Assembly: GCF_001905005.1 (NCBI RefSeq)
Contig: NZ_LWKZ01000012.1
Location: forward strand, 363,061 to 427,060
Length of the DNA: 64,000 bases
From: Streptomyces sp. CB02923
GTDB taxonomy: Bacteria; Actinomycetota; Actinomycetes; Streptomycetales; Streptomycetaceae
Direction: 5' to 3'
Position numbers and translations under genes: made by a program. Below the pieces are notes generated by a model, which did no database searches, was not told where the DNA came from, and was given only the letters and a program-made list of their open reading frames with translations. Positions 10,801-19,078 of this stretch are shown piece after piece (positions within the stretch are counted from its first letter, which is position 1; the number at the start of each line of letters is the position of its first letter).

Positions 10801-11218
10801 CGGACGACAGCTTCTGCATCTTCGCGATGGCCGTGTCGGCCTGGGCGGTGGGCACGGTGGCACGGACGTAACCGAGCTTGTCGTCCGTACGCCCGACCGA
10901 GGCGCCCTTCAGGGAGTCGAGCCCGGCGGCCGCCTGCCCGGTGGAGCCGGGCGCGGTGGCCAGCATCATCGACACGAAGCGGGCGCCGCCGGACTTGGCG
11001 CGGGCGAGCAGTTCGGCGTCCTGCGAACCGAGCTTGTCGTGCGGGGCCTTCGGGGCGGACGCGGAGCCGGCGGATATTCGGGTGTCCGCGTCGGTGGCCG
11101 CCGCGTGGGCGGCGAGGGCGGGCCCGGCCGCGGTCGCGACGGCGACGGCCGCGACGGCCGCGATCCGGGCCGTGCGTCTCGCCCGGTTCGCGGGCGGGCG
11201 TCCTGTGTCGGGGGTCAT
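7895..11218 (-). CDS. Secreted S8 (subtilisin-like) serine peptidase, large
   Basis: An 1107-residue exported protease. ATG at 11218 is preceded by GAAGAGGTG. Residues 1-40 are a signal peptide with RRTAR, a hydrophobic Ala/Val core and an ALAAHA cleavage region. Residues 60-150 resemble an I9-type propeptide. The catalytic triad is Asp213 in GILDSGVDL, His393 in HGTHVAG and Ser589 in QGTSMAAP, with the oxyanion Asn in SAGNSGPG. Between Asp and His lies an insert with two EF-hand/type-3-like calcium loops (DLNRDGDTTD and DLNGNGDFTD). The C-terminal 450 residues look like beta-sandwich and PPC-type domains. It is probably an extracellular nutrient protease. Confidence 0.93.
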   Translation of the reverse strand: MTPDTGRPPANRARRTARIAAVAAVAVATAAGPALAAHAAATDADTRISAGSASAPKAPHDKLGSQDAELLARAKSGGARFVSMMLATAPGSTGQAAAGLDSLKGASVGRTDDKLGYVRATVPTAQADTAIAKMQKLSSVHAIDLRQEIKLPDPRPGTDRTAKARPQAGTYPAPGKNTPAKNPYQPSFETGAVDFVRDHPKADGRGVTIGILDSGVDLAHPALQKTTTGERKIVDWVTATDPISDGDQTWRPMTTPVSGPSFTYGGRTWKAPAGSYLISTFAEAATTGGDMKGDLNRDGDTTDSWGVLYDPAAGTVRVDLNGNGDFTDDKPMKPYKDGFDIGYFGKDDPSTPIAERIPFTVEIRKDVPMDPYGGDWAGKKADFVNIGVVESEHGTHVAGITAANGLFGGKMNGAAPGAKLVSSRACTWSGGCTNIALTEGMIDLVTKRGVDVVNMSIGGLPALNDGNNARAELYTRLIDTYGVQLIISAGNSGPGANTIGDPGLADKVISVGASISKETWAANYGSAVTRKYAMLPFSSRGPREDGGFTPVITAPGASINTIPTWEPGGPTAEAGYDLPPGYAMLQGTSMAAPQATGASALLLSAAKQQRVALPPAKLRTALTSTAKQIKGFQSYEQGSGLMDIRAAWSAIRHGAAAHEYTVRAPVKTALSDFLKTPGYGTGLYDREGGLKVRQSRTYEVTITRTTGPDRPVRHELDLINNDGTFDLPDEKGAIWLPLNRPVTFEITAKPRTAGIHSVTVDLDDPRTEGVDRKILATVVAAEPLAAPTHALAKSGTVQRNATTSHFITVPKGAKALQVSMSGLAAGSQTRWIALSPQGVPVDPTGTPNCYPNYPNPANTCDPVRRTYKNPAPGVWEIEVESRRTSPLLDNPYTVTAAALGTTFDPAVRVLPQAKIGSPAPVEWKVANAFAAVEGTLKGGELGSSRTQRPTIKEGESQRYEIAVGSGVSRLDAAIGAPADAKADLDLSVLLGGKVVASSATGGSDESVSITKPAPGTYTVVVDGYAIPAGSTAYDYRDVYYSSALGSLKTDESKAVKLGSGASTQVTAEVAVAGPAPAGREFFGEVQLLNASGTVTGSGGVRIEKVVS

Positions 11219-11653
11219 GGCACACCTCTTCAGGGTGAAGGGTCCGGAAATCGGACCTGTATGACCGCTCAATATGACGTAAGGGGATGGTGTTTGGGGA
11301 GGGGAGTGATCACAACTTTGTGAACATTCGTGAGGCATGTGCCGGGTGTACGGCCGGCGCCGTCCCGCGGCGCACGCCACCCGCCACCCGCCACCCGGCC
11401 CCGGGCTCCCGGCCCCTGGCCGCCGCCCGCCTACCCCGTGAGATGAACCTCCGGTGTCCGCCGCCCGCACCCGGTCCGAGGGCCCGGTGACCATCGGCGC
11501 CCGCCGTGATCCCTGTCCGGCGATCGGCGGCCGGCGTTGCGGCGCGGTTCACCCGTGGGCCATACCCGATGCCAACGCTCCCTGGTGAGAGGGCAGTTAC
11601 GGGCGTTCCGCGCCGCCCTCGCCGCCGCCCCGTCCGTACCAGGGAGCTCGTGC
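11219..11653. other. Divergent intergenic region between S8 protease and metallophosphoesterase genes
   Basis: This 435-bp region must hold both promoters. A small dyad CACAA-CT-TTGTG is at 11311-11322, about 95 bp upstream of the protease start; it could be an operator but has no known match. A short CCACCCG run occurs near 11388. No RNA gene or ORF with coding bias is seen. Confidence 0.5.
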
Positions 11654-13432
11654 ATGTCCCGTACACGGTCCGCCGCCCCGACTGCCCCCACTGCCCCGGC
11701 CGCACCCGCCGTCGACCGCCGCGCCTTCCTCGCCGCCACCGGTGCCGTCGGCACCACGACCGCGTTCGCGCTGGCGTACGGGGCCGGCGGTGCCCGGCCC
11801 GCCGCCGGTCCTGACGCGGCGACAGCGGCCCTCGCCGCACCCCTCGTCGCACCGGAACCGGTCGTTCCGCCTCCCGTTCCCCGGGTGCCGTACGCCGAGG
11901 GCACCACCCTCGCCTCGGTGTCCACCCCGCGCGGCGCCGCGACCGGTTACCGCAGACTCGCCGAAGGCCCCGGCTGGGACCGCGTCGTACGCCGCGACCT
12001 CGCCGCCGCGCGCCCCGGCCGGGACGACCGGCGCACCGTGCTGGCCGCCTTCGTGCAACTCACCGACCTGCACGTGGTCGACGTGCAGAATCCTTTGCGT
12101 TACGAGTATCTGCGGGTGCGGTCCGCGGGCGCCTGGCGCCCGCAGGAGGCGCTGTCCGTCGCCGGCGCGGTCTCCCTCGTCGAGCGCGTCAACAGCCTGC
12201 CCGGCGGGCCCGCCACCGGAGCGCCGCTGTCCTTCGCGATGACCACCGGCGACAACACGGACAACAACTCCGGCATCGAACTCGACTGGTTCCTGACCGC
12301 GATGAGCGGCGGCCGGATCACCCCCAACTCGGGCGACCCCCGGCACTACGAAGGCGTGCAGAACAGCGGCCACCCGCTCTACTGGCAGCCGGACAGCGCC
12401 CTGCGCGACGCCGACAAGCTGCGCGGCTTCCCCGGCCTGCCCGGCTTCCTGGCGGCGGCGACCCGTACGGTCACCAGCCCCGGGCTGCACCTGCCCTGGT
12501 ACTCGACCGTCGGCAACCACGACTCGCTGCCCGCGGGCTGCTGCGCCCCCGACGACCCGTTCCTGGCCGAGATCGCGACCGGCGGACGCAAGCTGGAACT
12601 GCTGCCCCCCGACGAGGCCATCCGCGCCTACCTGGCGGTCCGCCGCGGCCCCGGCCCCGGCAGACGGGAGTACGCGGACCTCCTGAGGGCGCACGGCAGG
12701 CGGGCGCGCTCCGTCACCCCGGACGAGCGCCGCGTCCCCTTCACCCGCGCCACCTACTTGCGCGCGCACCTGGACCCCCGGCACACCGGCCCCGGCCCGC
12801 ACGGCCACGGCTACACGGCGGCCGACCTCGACGCGGACCGGCTGCACTACACGTTCCGCATCGCGGAGAACGTGGTGGGCGTCAGCCTCGACACCACCGA
12901 CCCCGGCGGCCACCACACCGGCTCCATCGGCGCGGGTCAGCTGCGCTGGCTCGATCGCATCCTGCGGGCGCACGCCCACGAGCACGTCCTCGTCTTCAGC
13001 CACCACACCAGTACGTCCATGGACAACACCCTGCCCGACCCGTCCCGCCCGGCCGAACGGCGGCACAGCGGGCCCGAGCTGGTCGCCCTGCTCTCCCGGC
13101 ACCGCAACGTGCTGGCCTGGATCAACGGGCACAGCCACCGCAACCTCGTCACCCCGCACGGCACCTTCTGGGAGATCACCACCGCCTCGCACATCGACTT
13201 CCCCCAGCTGGCCCGGGTCGTGGAGGTGACGGACAACCGCGACGGCACGCTGTCCCTGTTCACCACCCTCGTGGAGTCGCACGCGCCGCACCGCACGGAC
13301 TTCGGCGACCTCTCGCAGCGGGGCCTGGCGGCGCTCTACCGCGAACTGTCCTGCAACGCGCCCGGCGCCCGGAGCGACCTCGCCGGTGACCCGGGCGACC
13401 GCAACACCGAACTGCTGCTGAGGCGGCGCTGA
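11654..13432 (+). CDS. TIGR03767-type metallophosphoesterase, Tat-exported
   Basis: A 592-residue calcineurin-like phosphoesterase. ATG at 11654 has AGGGAG eight bases upstream. The N-terminus has a twin-arginine signal (DRRAFLAATG, then an Ala-rich core), so it is probably folded in the cytosol and exported. Metal-site motifs appear in order: LTDLHVVD, TTGDNTDNN, VGNHDS, FSHHTS and NGHSHRN. The overall sequence matches the actinobacterial TIGR03767 group, whose substrate is not established. It is divergent from the secreted protease and convergent with a DUF559-like gene. Confidence 0.88.
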   Translation: MSRTRSAAPTAPTAPAAPAVDRRAFLAATGAVGTTTAFALAYGAGGARPAAGPDAATAALAAPLVAPEPVVPPPVPRVPYAEGTTLASVSTPRGAATGYRRLAEGPGWDRVVRRDLAAARPGRDDRRTVLAAFVQLTDLHVVDVQNPLRYEYLRVRSAGAWRPQEALSVAGAVSLVERVNSLPGGPATGAPLSFAMTTGDNTDNNSGIELDWFLTAMSGGRITPNSGDPRHYEGVQNSGHPLYWQPDSALRDADKLRGFPGLPGFLAAATRTVTSPGLHLPWYSTVGNHDSLPAGCCAPDDPFLAEIATGGRKLELLPPDEAIRAYLAVRRGPGPGRREYADLLRAHGRRARSVTPDERRVPFTRATYLRAHLDPRHTGPGPHGHGYTAADLDADRLHYTFRIAENVVGVSLDTTDPGGHHTGSIGAGQLRWLDRILRAHAHEHVLVFSHHTSTSMDNTLPDPSRPAERRHSGPELVALLSRHRNVLAWINGHSHRNLVTPHGTFWEITTASHIDFPQLARVVEVTDNRDGTLSLFTTLVESHAPHRTDFGDLSQRGLAALYRELSCNAPGARSDLAGDPGDRNTELLLRRR

Positions 13433-13462
13433 GCGCTGCGCCCCGCACGGCTCCGGGCGGCG

Positions 13463-14509
13463 TCAGCGCGGCAGCACCACCACGTACGGCCCCGGCTCCT
13501 GGTCGTCCGCCGCCATCAGGGCCGTACGGACCACTGCCGCCTGGTGCTCCGGCGCGTCCCGCAGCGCGCGCGGGGTGACGTGGACGACGGTGATGCCGAG
13601 CTGTTCCAGGTGCTCGCGTTTGCGGGCGTACTGAGCCCAGAGCGCGTCGTCCTCCTGGCGCGGCACCCGTGCGTCGATCTCCACGGCCACCGCCTGCTCC
13701 GGCCAGTAGGCGTCCACCCCGCCCAGGTGCGGGCCGCCGGGCAGCCGCAGGTCCACGTTCCACAGCGGGTCCGGCAGGCCGTGCTCCCGCACCAGCCCGT
13801 ACAGCCGCCCCTCGGCCAGCGCGCGGCCTTCGGCCAGCAGCGCGTGCACCGCGTCCACCACGTGCGGCAGGTTCAGCAGCCGTGCCTGGCTGAACTCCCG
13901 CACGATCGCGGTCGCTTCGCAGTGGCCGCCGCGTACCGCCTCGGTCAGCAGCCGGCGGACCGTGCAGGCGTCCGAGAGCCCGCCGACGGCGTCCGCCAGC
14001 GCCCGGGGCACCGGCGCGACCGGCACCCCGGTGATCTGCTGCGGGGGCGGCATGACCTGCGCCCGTACGACGAGCGCGAAGCCGGTGGTGCGCAGCCGCC
14101 GGATGCGCGGCACCAGGACCTCGACGCGGTCCAGGGAGAGCAGCGGGGGAGCGGAGGAGAAGCGGTGCAGGGCCAGCGCCGCCAGCCCGGTGATCATCGG
14201 CTGCTCGGCGGGCGCCGCGCCGCCCTGCGCGGGGACGGCGGGCGGGCGGCCCGCCGCGTAGAGCAGTACCGCGTGCAGTCGTTCCTCGCTGGTGGGCGGG
14301 CCGGGGTGGAGCAGGTGCACGCCGGGCAGCACCTGCTGCCAGGGGCCGCCGGGGCGGCACCGCTCGGCGGTCTCCGCCGCGCCGACGCCGTGCTCGCGCA
14401 GCTGGCGGCTGGTCAGTACGCGGGGGCCGGACCCGGGGCGGCTGTACAGCGGGCGGGGGGAGAGCGGGGTGGGCGACTCCCCGCCGGAGGTTGGGGAAGT
14501 GGGGTTCAT
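13463..14509 (-). CDS. DUF559-like (restriction-endonuclease-fold) hypothetical protein
   Basis: A 348-residue protein. The N-terminal half has a ‘TSRQLREHGV…RCRPGGPWQQVLPGVHLLH’ segment of the type seen in actinobacterial AbiEi/DUF559 proteins. The C-terminal part has GGVDAYWPEQAVAVEIDARVPR and an ITVVHVTPRALRD strand, consistent with a very-short-patch-repair-like nuclease fold (D-x…E-x-D). No toxin-antitoxin partner is adjacent. ATG at 14509 has only a weak purine-rich leader; an upstream in-frame ATG at 14659 would add 50 residues that do not look conserved. Confidence 0.65.
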   Translation of the reverse strand: MNPTSPTSGGESPTPLSPRPLYSRPGSGPRVLTSRQLREHGVGAAETAERCRPGGPWQQVLPGVHLLHPGPPTSEERLHAVLLYAAGRPPAVPAQGGAAPAEQPMITGLAALALHRFSSAPPLLSLDRVEVLVPRIRRLRTTGFALVVRAQVMPPPQQITGVPVAPVPRALADAVGGLSDACTVRRLLTEAVRGGHCEATAIVREFSQARLLNLPHVVDAVHALLAEGRALAEGRLYGLVREHGLPDPLWNVDLRLPGGPHLGGVDAYWPEQAVAVEIDARVPRQEDDALWAQYARKREHLEQLGITVVHVTPRALRDAPEHQAAVVRTALMAADDQEPGPYVVVLPR

Positions 14510-14634
14510 GCCCGGCCCATTCCCGCTGCCGTGCGGCCCCCTAACGCCTGTTACACGCCCGTCGACAAACCCAGACAACGCCGTCCTAAAGTACGGACGT
14601 TCGACTGCCGAAAATGCCTGGTCCGGCCGGAGTT

Positions 14635-14685
14635 GGCGCCTGTGCGCGCACCCGGACACACGGCCGGGACCCGCACACAGGCGCC
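14635..14685 (-). terminator. Terminator hairpin after the second pepN paralogue
   Basis: A 10-bp perfect stem GGCGCCTGTG with further imperfect pairing and a long loop starts 6 bp beyond the stop codon at 14691. Confidence 0.6.
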
Positions 14686-14690
14686 CACGG

Positions 14691-17273
14691 CTACCGCGCC
14701 GCCTGGGTGTCGCAGGCCTGCGCCCGCAGCGCGCGCGCCAGGTCGTCGCGCGCCTCCGACACGAGCCGCCGCAGTGCGGGCGGCGCCTCCTCGTGACCGG
14801 CCAGCCATGCGTCCGCCGCGTCCAGCGTCTCCTGGCGGTCCTGGTGGTGGGGGAACAGCCCCCGCACCACGGCCATGCCGATCTCGATCGACCGCTCCCG
14901 CCACACCCGCTCGACGGCCGCGAAGTACTGCGGCGCGTACGGGGCCGACAGCTCGCGCTGCGACGCCTGCACGAAGCCGGAGATCGTCGCCTCGACCAGC
15001 GCGTTGGACAATTCGTCGGACTCCACCACGTCCGCCCAGGCCCGCGCCTTGACCTCGGACGAGGGCCGGGCGGCCAGGCAGCGTACGTGGTGGCGGCGGC
15101 CGGAGGCGGTGTCGTCGCGCCGCAGTTCGGTGTCGATCGCGGCCCGGTCGGCGGCGCCGTGCGCGGCCAGCGGCTCCAGGAACGTCCAGCGCAGCTCCTG
15201 GTCCACCTCCAGGCCGTCGATCTTCGCCGTACCGTCCAGCAGCCCCTGGAGGAGCTGGAGATCGGCGGCGGTGCCGGCCACCGAGGCGAAGAACCGCGCC
15301 CAGGACAGCTGGTGCCCGCTGCCGGGCTCGGCCAGCCGCAGTTCGTGCAGCGCGCCCTGCGCCAGCTCCCGCGCGGCCAGGTCGCGGTGGCCGGGCTCCG
15401 TGTAGTGGGTGAGCGCGTAGGCGGCCTGGGCGTGCAGCGACTGGAGCACGCCGATGTCCGACTCGCGGCCCGCGAAGCGCAGCACGAGGCCGAGGTAGTC
15501 GCGGGCGGGCATCAGCCCGTCGCGGGTCAGGCCCCACACCGCGGACCAGCACAGCGCGCGCGACAGCGGCTCGGTGATCTCGCCGAGGTGGCCGCGCAGC
15601 GTGGCCAGCGACCGCTCGTCGAAGCGGACCTTGCAGTACGTGAGGTCGTCGTCGTTGACCAGGATCAGCTCCGGGCGGTCGGCGCCGGTCAGCTCGGTGA
15701 CGACCGTACGCGGGCCGGAGACGTCCAGCTCGGCGCGGGCGTAGCGGACCAGTTCGCCGTCCGCGTTCTCCCGCCGATACAGGCCCACGGCCACGCGGTG
15801 CGGCCGCAGTTCGGGGCGCTCGTCAGTGGCTTCCTGGAGGATGCTCAGCTCGGTGATGCGCTCTTCGGCGTCGTACGTGGCCTGCGGCGTGAGGGAGTTG
15901 ACGCCCGCCGTTTCCAGCCAGGCGCGCGACCAGGTGGCGAGGTCGCGTCCGGAGGTCTCCTCCAGGACGGACAGCAGGTCGGTCAGGCGCGTGTTCCCGT
16001 ACGCGTGGCGCTTGAAGTAGCGGCGCGCGCCCTCCAGGAACGCGTCCCGCCCCACGTAGGCCACGAGCTGCTTGAGGACGGCCGCGCCCTTGGCGTACGT
16101 GATGCCGTCGAAGTTGAGCTTGGCGTCCTCCAGGTCGCGGATGTCGGCCGTGACCGGGTGGGTGGACGGCAGCTGGTCGGCGCGGTACGCCCACGCCTTG
16201 CGGCCGTTGGCGAAGGTGATCCAGCCGTTGGTGAAGCGGGTCGCCTCCACCAGGGACAGCGCGCCCATGAAGTCGGCGAACGACTCCTTGAGCCACAGGT
16301 CGTCCCACCACTGCATGGTGACCAGGTCGCCGAACCACATGTGCGCCATCTCGTGCAGGATCACGTTGGCGCGGCGCTCGTAGGACGCCTCGGTCACCTT
16401 GCCGCGGAAGACGAACTCCTCGCGGAAGGTCACACAGCCCGGGTTCTCCATCGCGCCGATGTTGTACTCGGGCACGAACGCCTGGTCGTACTTGCCGAAG
16501 GGGTACGGGTAGTCGAAGTGCTCGTGGAAGAAGTCCAGGCCCTGCTTGGTGACGGTGAAGATGTCCGCGGGGTCGAAGTGCCGCGACAGCCCCTTGCGGC
16601 ACAGCGCGCCGAGCGGGATCTCCAGCTCCGTGCCGTCGGCGAGGGTGCGCCGGTAGGTGTCGGAGACGTAGTGGTACGGCCCGGCGACGACGGCCGTGAT
16701 GTACGTCGAGATCGGCTGCGTCTCGGCGAACCGGTACGTGCCCGCTTCCGGCTCGCCCTCCTGGGCGCCGTTGCTGAGCACCACCCACCCCGCGGGCGCG
16801 GTCACCTCGAAGCGGAACGGTGCCTTCAGGTCGGGCTGCTCGAAGTTGGCGAATACCCGCCGGGCGTCGGCCGGCTCGTACTGCGTGTAGAGGTAGACCT
16901 CGCCGTCCTCCGGGTCGACGAAGCGGTGCAGGCCCTCGCCGGTCCGGCTGTACGCGCACTGCGCGTCGACCACCAGGGTGTTCTCCGCCGCCAGGTCCGC
17001 CAGGGCGACCCGGGTGCCGTCGAAGACCTCCGCCGGGTCCAGCTCCCGGCCGTTGAGCGTGACGGCGGCGACCGACGGCGCCACCAGGTCCGCGAAGCTC
17101 GCGGCACCGGGCTCGGCGCACCGGAAGCGCACGGTGGTGCGCGAGCGGAAGGTCCGCGCTGCCTCGCCCTCCCCTACGGCGGACCGCAGGTCCAGCGCCA
17201 CGTCGTACCCGTCGACGCTCAGCAGTCCGGCCCGCTCCCGGGCCTCGTCTCGGGTCAGATTCTCACCGGGCAC
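14691..17273 (-). CDS. pepN: Aminopeptidase N paralogue (M1 family)
   Basis: An 860-residue M1 aminopeptidase clearly paralogous to the one at 2675-5251 over its full length. GTG at 17273 is chosen by the shared N-terminus VPGENLTRDEARERAGLLSV and an upstream GGGAG. It has GAMEN and the zinc motif HEMAHMW at residue 307, followed by WLKESFADF, where the third ligand Glu is preserved. The core catalytic residues are intact, so it should be active; specificity may differ. It is cytosolic. It is divergent from the DsbA-like gene, with a 123-bp shared promoter region. Confidence 0.95.
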   Translation of the reverse strand: MPGENLTRDEARERAGLLSVDGYDVALDLRSAVGEGEAARTFRSRTTVRFRCAEPGAASFADLVAPSVAAVTLNGRELDPAEVFDGTRVALADLAAENTLVVDAQCAYSRTGEGLHRFVDPEDGEVYLYTQYEPADARRVFANFEQPDLKAPFRFEVTAPAGWVVLSNGAQEGEPEAGTYRFAETQPISTYITAVVAGPYHYVSDTYRRTLADGTELEIPLGALCRKGLSRHFDPADIFTVTKQGLDFFHEHFDYPYPFGKYDQAFVPEYNIGAMENPGCVTFREEFVFRGKVTEASYERRANVILHEMAHMWFGDLVTMQWWDDLWLKESFADFMGALSLVEATRFTNGWITFANGRKAWAYRADQLPSTHPVTADIRDLEDAKLNFDGITYAKGAAVLKQLVAYVGRDAFLEGARRYFKRHAYGNTRLTDLLSVLEETSGRDLATWSRAWLETAGVNSLTPQATYDAEERITELSILQEATDERPELRPHRVAVGLYRRENADGELVRYARAELDVSGPRTVVTELTGADRPELILVNDDDLTYCKVRFDERSLATLRGHLGEITEPLSRALCWSAVWGLTRDGLMPARDYLGLVLRFAGRESDIGVLQSLHAQAAYALTHYTEPGHRDLAARELAQGALHELRLAEPGSGHQLSWARFFASVAGTAADLQLLQGLLDGTAKIDGLEVDQELRWTFLEPLAAHGAADRAAIDTELRRDDTASGRRHHVRCLAARPSSEVKARAWADVVESDELSNALVEATISGFVQASQRELSAPYAPQYFAAVERVWRERSIEIGMAVVRGLFPHHQDRQETLDAADAWLAGHEEAPPALRRLVSEARDDLARALRAQACDTQAAR

Positions 17274-17396
17274 GACGTGACTCCCTCGTCCTCGTCTCGT
17301 ATATCGAACACTGGGAATCATGGCACGCCGGGTCCCGGTTGAAGCCGGTGACCGATCCTCCGATCGGCCGCCGACCCGTACGCCCGAGGAGCAACC

Positions 17397-18053
17397 GTGT
17401 CCGAGACCGCTGCTGACACCGCCAGGACCCCGGCCGACTTCTGGTTCGACCCGTCCTGCCCGTGGGCCTGGCTGACCTCCCGCTGGATGCTGGAGGTGGA
17501 GAAGGTGCGCCCGGTGGACGTGCGCTGGCACGTGATGAGCCTCGGCGTGCTGAACGAGGACAAGCTTGACGAGCTGCCGGAGGAGTACCGCGAGAAGAAC
17601 CGTCCTGGCGGCGCGGTGTGGGCCCCGGTGCGCGTGTGCGTCGCCGCCGAGCAGCAGCACGGCCCGGCGGCCCTCGCCCGTCTCTACACCGCGCTCGGCA
17701 CCCGCTTCCACCAGCAGGGACTGCCCCGCACCAAGGAGACGATCGCGGCCGCCCTGGAGGAGGCCGGGCTGCCCGCCACGCTGATCGAGGCGGCGGACAC
17801 CGACGCGTACGACAAGGAGCTGCGCGCCTCCCACAAGGCGGGCATCGACTTGGTGGGCCAGGAGGTCGGCACCCCGGTCATCGCCGTCCCCGGCTCCGAC
17901 GGCGCGCAGATCGCCTTCTTCGGCCCGGTCGTCACCCCGGCCCCCAAGGGTGAGCAGGCCGCCCAGCTGTGGGACGGCACCCTGATGGTCGCGTCCATCC
18001 CGGGTTTCTACGAGATCAAGCGGACGCGGACGCAGGGGCCGGTCTTCGACTGA
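17397..18053 (+). CDS. DsbA/thioredoxin-fold protein, mycothiol-dependent nitroreductase Rv2466c-like
   Basis: A 218-residue protein. GTG at 17397 follows GAGGAG. The N-terminal WFDPSCPWAW contains the active-site Cys21 of a DsbA-like fold. The residue corresponding to the second Cys of CPWC in the mycobacterial enzyme is Ala here, so it would be a one-cysteine version. The helical insert and VGTPVIAVPG cis-Pro loop fit the family. Known members use mycothiol to reduce disulfides or nitro compounds; that role is inferred here. A strong terminator follows. Confidence 0.82.
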   Translation: MSETAADTARTPADFWFDPSCPWAWLTSRWMLEVEKVRPVDVRWHVMSLGVLNEDKLDELPEEYREKNRPGGAVWAPVRVCVAAEQQHGPAALARLYTALGTRFHQQGLPRTKETIAAALEEAGLPATLIEAADTDAYDKELRASHKAGIDLVGQEVGTPVIAVPGSDGAQIAFFGPVVTPAPKGEQAAQLWDGTLMVASIPGFYEIKRTRTQGPVFD

Positions 18054-18101
18054 GCCGCGGTGACGGCGGGTACGGGCGCGTCCGTACCCGTACCCGTACA
18101 G

Positions 18102-18138
18102 AAGAACCCCCGTGAGTCATGTCCTCACGGGGGTTCTT
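18102..18138. terminator. Terminator between convergent DsbA-like gene and sodF
   Basis: A 15-bp perfect stem AAGAACCCCCGTGAG with a 7-base loop ends in TTCTT on both strands. It serves both converging genes. Confidence 0.92.
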
Positions 18139-18208
18139 CCTTCATCCGCCTGCCGGGTGAAGGTTGAGAAGACGATCACGAGGCAGGACGCTCACCGGGG
18201 CGCCGGGC

Positions 18209-18850
18209 TCAGGGAGCGATCAGCAGCACGTTGGCGCGCTCCTTGGCGGCCGTGTAGCGCTTGGCCACGTCCTGCCAGTTGACGACGCGCCACATCGCCT
18301 CGATGAAGTCCACCTTCTGGTTCTTGTACTGGAGGTAGAAGGCGTGCTCCCAGGCGTCGAAGACCAGGATCGGGACGGAGCCCTGGCCGACGTTGCCCTG
18401 GTGGTCGTAGATCTGCTCGACGATCAGGCGGCCGGTGATCGGCTCGTAGGCCAGGACGCCCCAGCCGGAACCCTGGGTGGTGGCCGCGGCCTTGGTCAGC
18501 TGGGCCTTGAACTTGGCGTACGAGCCGAAGTTCTCCGCGATGGCGTCCGCCAGCTCGCCCACGCCGTCCTTCTCCAGCGGCTCGCCGCCGCCGTCACCGG
18601 TCATGTTGTGCCAGTAGATGCTGTGCAGGATGTGGCCGGAGAGGTGGAACGCGAGGTTCTTCTCCAGGCCGTTGATCGAGCCCCACTGGTCCTTGTCGCG
18701 CGCCTCGGCGAGCTGCTCCAGGGTGTCGTTGGCGCCCTTGACGTATGCGGCGTGGTGCTTGTCGTGATGCAGCTCGATGATCTCGGGGCTGATGACGGGT
18801 TCGAGCGCCGCGTAGTCGTACGGAAGTTCCGGAAGATTGTAGGTGGCCAT
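18209..18850 (-). CDS. sodF: Superoxide dismutase, Fe/Mn family
   Basis: A 213-residue cytosolic enzyme converting superoxide to peroxide and oxygen. Metal ligands are His28 (LHHDKHH), His76 (HSIYW), Asp165 and His169 ([11 protein letters not shown]). GGAGGG precedes ATG at 18850. A Nur-type box 32-48 bases upstream predicts repression by nickel, as known for sodF in Streptomyces where a nickel SOD takes over. Two iron-box sequences about 180 and 210 bp upstream are an additional feature. Fe versus Mn use cannot be decided from sequence alone. Confidence 0.95.
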   Translation of the reverse strand: MATYNLPELPYDYAALEPVISPEIIELHHDKHHAAYVKGANDTLEQLAEARDKDQWGSINGLEKNLAFHLSGHILHSIYWHNMTGDGGGEPLEKDGVGELADAIAENFGSYAKFKAQLTKAAATTQGSGWGVLAYEPITGRLIVEQIYDHQGNVGQGSVPILVFDAWEHAFYLQYKNQKVDFIEAMWRVVNWQDVAKRYTAAKERANVLLIAP

Positions 18851-18881
18851 GCCGAGCCCTCCAGCTGCTTACGACCTTTAA

Positions 18882-18898
18882 TTGCAATCGACTTGCAA
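18882..18898 (-). promoter_or_regulatory. Nur (nickel-responsive Fur family) operator of sodF
   Basis: TTGCAA-N5-TTGCAA, matching exactly the published Nur box arrangement for Streptomyces sodF. It is centred 40 bp before the sodF start, so Nur with nickel would block transcription. Confidence 0.85.
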
Positions 18899-18960
18899 CT
18901 GCACGCTACCAGCATGAGTGATCACGAACCCGCCGAGGGGCGGGGTCTGGGCCAAAAGAA

Positions 18961-19003
18961 GGAGGCGGTGCCCGACCCCGGTCCGAGGTCCGGCACCGCC
19001 TCC
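18961..19003 (-). terminator. Terminator of the first amino-acid permease gene
   Basis: A 12-bp perfect stem GGAGGCGGTGCC with a 19-base loop is followed on the minus strand by a T-rich TTCTTTT. It separates permease transcription from sodF. Confidence 0.85.
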
Positions 19004-19027
19004 GGAAAAGAGCGGTACATTCTGGTG

Positions 19028-19041
19028 AGGTAAGCCTTACC
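19028..19041. promoter_or_regulatory. Iron box 1 (DmdR/IdeR/DtxR-type site)
   Basis: AGGTAAGCCTTACC matches the core AGGTWAGSCTWACC of the DtxR-family consensus without mismatch. It lies between the permease stop codon and the permease terminator, about 180 bp upstream of sodF. Confidence 0.8.
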
Positions 19042-19059
19042 AGCCTTCTGATTTTGGTG

Positions 19060-19073
19060 AGGTAAGCCTTACT
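19060..19073. promoter_or_regulatory. Iron box 2 (DmdR/IdeR/DtxR-type site)
   Basis: AGGTAAGCCTTACT matches the DtxR-family core with one mismatch at the last base. It directly repeats iron box 1 at a 32-bp distance (three helical turns), which would put two dimers on the same face. Confidence 0.75.
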
Positions 19074-19078
19074 TGTGC

